From positions 1,808,501-1,872,500 of the forward strand of contig NC_012914.1 of assembly GCF_000023585.1 (NCBI RefSeq): a stretch of 64,000 nucleotides of DNA. The letters run 5' to 3'. Of the stretch, positions 59,240 to 64,000 are shown piece by piece. A program made the translations under genes and the position numbers. This DNA comes from Paenibacillus sp. JDR-2 (GTDB lineage: Bacteria; Bacillota; Bacilli; Paenibacillales; Paenibacillaceae). Position 1 is the stretch's first letter. Each line of letters opens with the position of its first letter. Under the pieces are notes generated by a model that did not search any database, was not told where the DNA came from, and was given only the letters and a program-made list of their open reading frames with translations.

Positions 59240-59779
59240 ATGAATAATGATTACGAGCTTCGTGGCGATATTACAGCTATTTTCTTAAACTACAAGGGCC
59301 AACGATATGAAACGTTAATTGATACCGCTGACCTTGATCAGTTATTAGAACTTCCAGTTAGTTGGCATCCATGGAAAAACAGGAGAAACGGACAATTATA
59401 CGCACATGGGCATTTTTATAAACGTGCAGGAAGGGGACACACGCCTTCACTCCACAGACAGTTGTTGAACAATCCTGCCAGAATGTTTGTTGATCATATA
59501 AACCACGACACATTGGATAACCGAAGAGTCAATTTAAGGGTAGTGACAAATGCCCAAAATTTGCAGAATCGAAAAGGAGTTCCAAGTCATAACACTAGCG
59601 GTTATCGCGGAGTGAGCTTTGAAAAGGAAAGCGGCAAGTTCAAGGCATATATAAGAATTGACAACAAGCTACACAATTTAGGCAGATATGAAAGCGCGGA
59701 GGAAGCTGCTCGGGTAGCCTTCTTAGCACGACGAGAACGAATGCCTTATTGCAACGAGGAGGTTCCATGTTCGAAGTAA
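59240..59779 (+). CDS. HNH homing-type endonuclease with AP2 domain
   Basis: The 179-residue protein has an HNH motif 'VDHINHDTLDNRRVNLRVVTNAQN' (~90-113) and an AP2-like DNA-binding domain 'SGYRGVSFEKESGKFKAYIRIDNKLHNLGRYESAEEAARVAFLARRE' (~121-168). This is the free-standing phage homing endonuclease arrangement. It overlaps the MBL gene by 13 bases. Confidence 0.9.
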   Translation: MNNDYELRGDITAIFLNYKGQRYETLIDTADLDQLLELPVSWHPWKNRRNGQLYAHGHFYKRAGRGHTPSLHRQLLNNPARMFVDHINHDTLDNRRVNLRVVTNAQNLQNRKGVPSHNTSGYRGVSFEKESGKFKAYIRIDNKLHNLGRYESAEEAARVAFLARRERMPYCNEEVPCSK

Positions 59780-60522
59780 AAGTTCACGCTACTGGGTCTG
59801 ACGGGAATTGTTTATCCATCAGCAACGGCCGCATCACAATCCTGGTAGATGTCGGGCTGCCGAAGACTAAGGTCGAAAAGATCATCTTGGCGGCCGGGAT
59901 TGATCCAACGAAGATTCACTCGATATACGTGACCCACGAACATCAGGATCACGCTCGTGGCCTTGCATTCGCCGACAAATACAAGATCCCGGTCTACGCC
60001 AGCGAAGGCACGCTGAAAGCCCTCGAACGGCTGGACAGCGGTCGGATCATGTACCATGGAAAGTCACTCTGCTTCGACGCTTTCGACCTGGAGAAGCACA
60101 TGTTCGTGACAGCCTTTAACGTCTCACACGACGCATACGAGCCTCTTGGCTTCGTGGTGCAAGGAAAGGACTGCAAGGTCAGCGTGATGATGGATACGGG
60201 CTGCGTGACCGACGAGATGCTGCACTACATGGCTAACAGCGATATCTATGTGTTCGAGTGTAATCATGATATCGACATGGTCGTCAACGGCGAATACCCG
60301 GCTGCAACGAAAAGCCGAATACTTGCTGACACCGGGCATCTATCAAATGATGCGGCAGCCGAGGCGCTAGCAAAACTGATTAAAGGACGCGGTGAACAGA
60401 TCCTGCTTACACATATGTCGAGCAACAACAACATGCCGGCAATCGCAGAAGGAACGGTTAAACGGGCGCTCCGGGCGCAGGGATTCAAAGCAGGCGAACA
60501 TTATCATTTGGAGGTGCAATAA
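59767..60522 (+). CDS. MBL-fold hydrolase, YycJ/WalJ-like
   Basis: The 251-residue protein has the metallo-beta-lactamase signature 'THEHQDHARG' (~58-67), preceded by 'ISNGRITILVDVGLP'. It resembles YycJ/WalJ-like phage proteins, which are thought to act on single-stranded DNA ends. ATG 59767 follows GAGGAGG. Confidence 0.85.
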   Translation: MFEVKVHATGSDGNCLSISNGRITILVDVGLPKTKVEKIILAAGIDPTKIHSIYVTHEHQDHARGLAFADKYKIPVYASEGTLKALERLDSGRIMYHGKSLCFDAFDLEKHMFVTAFNVSHDAYEPLGFVVQGKDCKVSVMMDTGCVTDEMLHYMANSDIYVFECNHDIDMVVNGEYPAATKSRILADTGHLSNDAAAEALAKLIKGRGEQILLTHMSSNNNMPAIAEGTVKRALRAQGFKAGEHYHLEVQ

Positions 60523-61098
60523 ATGAGCAAGTTGACATCTGAAAAGCTTAAAAATATCACACTATTCGCTGGTCGTTATGTAGAAGTCAGATGGTTACTA
60601 GAACATATTAAAGCTCTTGATCTTGAACTGAAGATTGCAAAGGAAGATGAAGAAAGAGCAGTATCTGCTGCGGATCGCTTGACGGAGAATGTGGCGCAGC
60701 TGCATATGGAGAAGCAGGAGCTTCAGAATCTAGTGAACGCATTGAGAGCGCCCGTTGTGCTCCCGAAAGAGGTAGCGGAAGCGTTGGAGCATTGCAAGGA
60801 TAGATATACACCGGAACAGTTAGCCTATTACGCGGTTCAGTCACCAACATATCCTTACGGTTCGAAAACGCCAGAATTATGCACTTTGAGAGATCACGCG
60901 AATAAGTTCCATACACTAGACCTCGTCAATGCAATTCAATTCGGCTACACCGTAGAAGAACCAGTCGATCACAAGGAACGCCTGCGGGTCGATATAGAGC
61001 GTCTTGTAACGACCTGGGACCGAACACTTCCGAAGTCAACATTGGTCAGAGATATCGACGAACGGCTGAACGACTACTTTCAAGAAATCGCGAAATGA
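60523..61098 (+). CDS. Hypothetical coiled-coil protein (possible DUF1642-like end)
   Basis: The 191-residue product has a coiled coil (~30-80) and a C-terminal part ('VLPKEVAEALEHCKD ... TLDLVNAIQFGYTVEEP') that reminds of DUF1642-type phage proteins. The ATG follows the MBL stop directly. Function unknown. Confidence 0.6.
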   Translation: MSKLTSEKLKNITLFAGRYVEVRWLLEHIKALDLELKIAKEDEERAVSAADRLTENVAQLHMEKQELQNLVNALRAPVVLPKEVAEALEHCKDRYTPEQLAYYAVQSPTYPYGSKTPELCTLRDHANKFHTLDLVNAIQFGYTVEEPVDHKERLRVDIERLVTTWDRTLPKSTLVRDIDERLNDYFQEIAK

Positions 61099-61114
61099 AC
61101 GTTGGTGAGCTGTT

Positions 61115-61999
61115 ATGGCAAAGCCGCAGAAGGAAAATGGCTATACGCCGATAGCGCATGAAATACTCGATGAGATTTGCTTCCGGAAATTCAATGCCAC
61201 GCAGCTTCGCATCATCATGAAGGTTTGGCGCCTGACCTACGGATACAACCGGAAGGACCACGATTTTTCAAACTCCTTCCTCCAGATGACGACCGGGATA
61301 TCGGAGGCTAGCATCAAGCGAGAGGTTACCGCACTCATCAAGAGTAAGGTCCTGAAGGTAACGAAGCAAGCGACGAGTACGGAAGCCCGGAAAGTTTCTT
61401 TCAATAAAGATTACGAGCAATGGGACATCCCGAAAAGTGGTGATTATCAAATGGAAGAATACGACCTGTTCGGGGTATCAGAAATGATCCCTCAAGATGA
61501 ATCTCGGGGTATCAGAAATGATCCCTCAGAAGTATCAGATCTGATACCTCAAAGCGGGGTTTTGAGTGATCAGATTCGATCCCCATATAAAGAAATAAAG
61601 ATCTTAAAGAAAAGTATTAAAGAAAAGGAGAGTATGTTCGAAAACTTCTGGTCTGTTTATCCAAGAAGAGTGTCCAGACAACAAGCTCTAATAACCTGGA
61701 ATAAGCACTGTAAAGATCCTAACTTCGACCCTGATCTTGTTATCGCTAATACAGTGAATTTTACAGAGACCCATAAGCTCATTCAGACCAAACCGAACTT
61801 TATCCTTCATGCTTCCACTTATCTGAACCAAAAGCGTTATGAAGATTATCCAACCGTAGATCCAGAAGGGATAGCAGCCAGCAATAATAAATTCGATTCC
61901 AACCTAGATTTTCTTAAAAACCAATTAGGAGGTGGCGGACCTGAACAGGGAACAAGTTATCCTGCTCTTGGCGAAGGCAACCGCGGCCTACCCGAATAA
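61115..61999 (+). CDS. Replication initiation protein, phage O-like
   Basis: The 294-residue protein has an N-terminal winged-helix DNA-binding domain ('GYTPIAHEILDEICFRKFNATQLRIIMKVWRLTYGYNRKDHDFSNSFLQMTTGISEASIKREVTALI', ~9-73) typical of O proteins. A linker (~120-165) is encoded by the iteron DNA, and a C-terminal domain (~170-260) follows. It should bind the iterons within its own gene and recruit the helicase loader. Confidence 0.85.
   Translation: MAKPQKENGYTPIAHEILDEICFRKFNATQLRIIMKVWRLTYGYNRKDHDFSNSFLQMTTGISEASIKREVTALIKSKVLKVTKQATSTEARKVSFNKDYEQWDIPKSGDYQMEEYDLFGVSEMIPQDESRGIRNDPSEVSDLIPQSGVLSDQIRSPYKEIKILKKSIKEKESMFENFWSVYPRRVSRQQALITWNKHCKDPNFDPDLVIANTVNFTETHKLIQTKPNFILHASTYLNQKRYEDYPTVDPEGIAASNNKFDSNLDFLKNQLGGGGPEQGTSYPALGEGNRGLPE
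61475..61635 (+). other. Candidate origin of replication: iterons plus AT-rich tract
   Basis: GTATCAGAAATGATCCCTCA occurs exactly at 61475-61494 and 61509-61528. A 17/20 match (palindrome GTATCAGATCTGATAC inside) is at 61532-61551, and a weaker copy starts near 61567. The exact copies lie 34 bp apart, so they are read in different frames and conserved as DNA. An AT-rich tract follows (about 61583-61635). Iterons plus AT-rich DNA within the O gene match the lambda origin plan. Confidence 0.75.
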
Positions 62000-62306
62000 G
62001 TCCCCGGACTTCAACCGCAATCCACAGGTATTCAATCTCTGGGTGGAACGTCTGGCAAATGTGGACGGAGATACTGCGCTGGCCAACTTGAACCGGCACA
62101 TCGATACAAGCAATTTCTTTCCGGACATTGCAGACATCGTGAAAAAGCAAGGACCCGATCTTCCAGCTATATCGAAGCAGCAGGCTGAAGAGCAAATGAT
62201 CCTGTTGCAAGGCTGGTCATCCAGCAACAAACCTCCGCCTGAGGGATATTGGGAGAGTGTTCGGAAGAAGATTGGAGGCAGCCGCAATGATGCAACAGAA
62301 GAATGA
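61941..62306 (+). CDS. Helicase loader, G39P-like
   Basis: About 121 residues. 'LNREQVILLLAKATAAYPNKSPDFNRNPQVFNLWVERLANVDGDTALANLNRHIDTSNFFPDIADI' matches the SPP1 G39P-type loader. The start is uncertain: GTG 61932 abuts the AGGAGG, while CTG 61941 has a normal spacing; the start could be either. It overlaps the O-like gene and the DnaB gene, so translation is coupled. Confidence 0.75.
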   Translation: MNREQVILLLAKATAAYPNKSPDFNRNPQVFNLWVERLANVDGDTALANLNRHIDTSNFFPDIADIVKKQGPDLPAISKQQAEEQMILLQGWSSSNKPPPEGYWESVRKKIGGSRNDATEE

Positions 62307-63642
62307 TGTCCTAGGCATCCTGGGCATCGAGGAGCCCCGGGATATAGAAGCAGAGCAGGCTGTAATTGGAGCGATCATCTTAAACCCGGATGCACTTGAG
62401 CAAGCGAAGGAGCGTCTGGGAGTCGGTGAGTGGCACGACCAAAGCCATGCTAGGATTTATCGAGGCATGATGAAGCTGTATGACGATGGTACGCCGGTAG
62501 ACATCAGGACATTGACAGCGTACCTGCAGGACTCTGATGAATTAAGTCAAATCGGCGGTGTGTCGTACCTCTCTCGTTTAGTCTCAGCCGTCCCAACGGC
62601 CGCTAACACGGAGTATTACATCAAGCGAGTCAAAGATATGTACCTGCGTCGAGAAGCCATATACGGCTCTCTGGACCTTCTGAAGCAAGCTGCTGAGGCG
62701 ACTGACTTAAAAGGGTTCACGGCAATGGCCGAAGCGATTGGAACGAAGCTCACCGATGAAGCAACTCCGGCAAGAGAGTTCGTAACGATGAAGTCCGCCC
62801 TGATGGAAGTCTGGGAGGATGCGGAGAAAAATTACGCAAACCGCGAGAACAACCGGGGTATCACCGGACTGTCGTCAGGGTTTGAGGACCTGGATAAGAT
62901 GACAGCTGGCTTTCAAAAGTCCGACCTGATTATCATCGCTGCCCGGCCGTCAGTCGGTAAAACGGCTTTTGCTCTCAACATTGCCCAGAACATCGGCGTC
63001 CGCCTGAAAGAGACCGTTGCAATTTTCAGTCTTGAGATGAGTGCGAAGCAATTGGTTCAGAGGATGATCTCTTCTGAAGGCAACATCGAAGGCGAGAAGC
63101 TGAAGACAGGTTACTTCGAAGGCGACGATTGGGAGAAGATGAGTTTCGCGGTTGCTGAATTAGCAAAAGCAAATATCTTTATCGATGACACCCCGGGCAT
63201 TACTGTTCGAGAGATCAGGGCGAAATGCCGAAAGCTTAAAAAGGAAAAAGGGCTTGGACTTATCCTGATCGATTATTTGCAACTCATTCAAGGCCGCGGC
63301 GGAGACAATCGGCAGCAAGAGGTCTCGGATATCTCCCGAACGCTTAAAGAGATCGCCCGGGAGCTGGAAGTACCAGTCATCGCATTATCCCAGTTGAGCC
63401 GGAAGGTTGAGGAACGTAAAGATAAACGTCCGATGATGTCGGACCTCCGGGAATCCGGATCTATAGAGCAAGACGCTGATATCGTTGGATTCTTGTACAG
63501 GGATGATTACTACGATAAGGAATCCGAGAAGAAGAACATCATTGAGATTATTCTTGCAAAGCAGCGGAATGGTCCGGTCGGCACGGTAGAACTCGCAATG
63601 TTGAAGAAATATGGTAAGCTGTTGAATTTGGAACGAGCATAG
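62287..63642 (+). CDS. Replicative DNA helicase, DnaB family
   Basis: The 451-residue hexameric helicase has an N-terminal domain (~12-110), Walker A 'ARPSVGKTAF' (~218-227) and Walker B 'LGLILIDYLQL' (~325), with DnaB motif 'IALSQLSRKVEERKDKRPMMSDLRESGSIEQDAD'. ATG 62287 follows GGAGG. Having its own helicase and loader, the phage directs replication after O-like initiation. Confidence 0.95.
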   Translation: MMQQKNDVLGILGIEEPRDIEAEQAVIGAIILNPDALEQAKERLGVGEWHDQSHARIYRGMMKLYDDGTPVDIRTLTAYLQDSDELSQIGGVSYLSRLVSAVPTAANTEYYIKRVKDMYLRREAIYGSLDLLKQAAEATDLKGFTAMAEAIGTKLTDEATPAREFVTMKSALMEVWEDAEKNYANRENNRGITGLSSGFEDLDKMTAGFQKSDLIIIAARPSVGKTAFALNIAQNIGVRLKETVAIFSLEMSAKQLVQRMISSEGNIEGEKLKTGYFEGDDWEKMSFAVAELAKANIFIDDTPGITVREIRAKCRKLKKEKGLGLILIDYLQLIQGRGGDNRQQEVSDISRTLKEIARELEVPVIALSQLSRKVEERKDKRPMMSDLRESGSIEQDADIVGFLYRDDYYDKESEKKNIIEIILAKQRNGPVGTVELAMLKKYGKLLNLERA

Positions 63643-63655
63643 GAGGCTGAATGGT

Positions 63656-63907
63656 ATGAAAAAGTCTTTTCACATTCGACTCGCTGAACTTACCAAGAAA
63701 CGCAACTCATCCATACCACTGACCGACGAAGAGCTTGACGAAATTCGGATCTGCGAGCACCAAAACGAAACATACATCAACTCATGCATGGATCTGCTCA
63801 CGCTGATAGACGCTGCATTAATCGTCGGCGATAAAGAGTGGGTGGAATCACTGCTTGGAAAGCTCAGGCAGCTTCAAGACGATCCTCACCAAACGAAGGT
63901 GAAGTAA
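63656..63907 (+). CDS. Small hypothetical protein
   Basis: The 83-residue product starts 8 nt after AGGAGG. It is charged and helical ('KRNSSIPLTDEELDEIRICEHQNETYINSCMDLLTLIDAALIVGDKEWVESLLGKL'). No family recognised. Confidence 0.6.
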   Translation: MKKSFHIRLAELTKKRNSSIPLTDEELDEIRICEHQNETYINSCMDLLTLIDAALIVGDKEWVESLLGKLRQLQDDPHQTKVK

Positions 63908-64000
63908 ATGGGGAAACGAAAGCCAATCCAAAAGTCGCAGCCTATGACGTCGAATCCGGATCCTTATTTTCAGGACACTCCATGGGAGATTGTACTTGAC
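63908..64000 (+). CDS. Start of a gene cut by the window edge
   Basis: An ATG directly after the preceding stop opens 31 codons (MGKRKPIQKSQPMTSNPDPY...) to the end of the window. Too short to assign. Confidence 0.4.
   Translation, partial: MGKRKPIQKSQPMTSNPDPYFQDTPWEIVLD

Larger units (their letters stand above)
20990..64000 (+). mobile_element. Siphovirus-type prophage (right end outside window)
   Basis: Packaging, HK97-type head, long-tail, lysis, immunity, recombination and replication genes form one element, mostly on the plus strand. No integrase, attachment repeat or right border is in the window. The left limit lies between the SGNH hydrolase (ends 20183) and the first late genes; about 20990 is an estimate. 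An accessory block of plasmid-like genes is included. Confidence 0.85.

Noticed and set aside
20990..64000. Search for an integrase, recombinase or transposase and for CRISPR arrays.
   Set aside because: None seen. The small HTH protein at 50285 could be an excisionase-type factor but no integrase is beside it; no regularly spaced repeat array exists in the window.

Overview
The window looks like a chromosome segment of a spore-forming Bacillota bacterium of the Paenibacillus type, with a large prophage occupying the right two thirds. The host call rests on the order pstB-phoU ... polA-mutM-ytaF-coaE ... nrdR, an alpha/beta-type small acid-soluble spore protein with a sigma-G-like promoter, an S-layer-homology protein, a tyrosyl T-box leader, copper-amine-oxidase-like 'stalk' domains and Shine-Dalgarno sites followed by frequent TTG/GTG starts. 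This is inferred from reading the sequence; no database was searched.

Host part, 1 to about 20200. It starts inside a GH42 beta-galactosidase gene. Then come a T-box-controlled tyrS, a stalk/Gmad2 secreted protein, a 731-residue putative glycosidase-like protein, a soluble CBS-MCP signalling protein, pstB-phoU behind a Pho-box-like repeat, an S-layer-anchored protein, polA, mutM, ytaF, coaE, a lytic transglycosylase, a divergent SASP/nrdR pair, a VOC protein and an SGNH hydrolase. Most units end in clear Rho-independent terminators.

Junction, about 20200 to 21000. A strong promoter drives only the first 26 nt of a tRNA-Ala gene before a terminator. About 600 nt of gene-free, hairpin-rich DNA follows, with a tRNA-Leu-like element. 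The left prophage border probably lies here. No integrase is in the window, so the right border is outside it.

Prophage, about 21000 to 64000. An SOS-box-controlled gene and small accessory genes come first, then a probable non-coding RNA unit. Next is a complete siphovirus late operon: HNH, TerS, TerL, portal, protease, HK97-type capsid, connectors, tail tube, tail chaperones with a -1 frameshift site, tape measure, baseplate/fibre genes, XkdX, holin, GH25 endolysin. An unusual accessory block (43901-52560) follows: lipoprotein and XRE repressor on the minus strand, then a ParM/ParR-like pair, small membrane proteins, an M23 peptidase with membrane anchor, a VirB4/TraG-like ATPase, and an agr-type peptide signalling operon (HTH, kinase-less membrane protein, AgrB, a small protein, AgrD, stand-alone LytTR regulator). 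The immunity region (CI/Cro divergent promoters with shared operators), Rha, a RecT/Bet-SbcC-like recombination set and an O/G39P-like/DnaB replication module with iterons inside the O-like gene complete the window.

The most unusual part is the agr-LytTR operon. It encodes signal production (AgrB, AgrD with Ser in place of the ring Cys) and a DNA-binding output, but the membrane partner lacks a kinase domain and the regulator lacks a receiver domain. This suggests a membrane-inhibitor/LytTR circuit gated by a phage-encoded peptide, sitting directly between a conjugation-like ATPase cluster and the CI/Cro switch.
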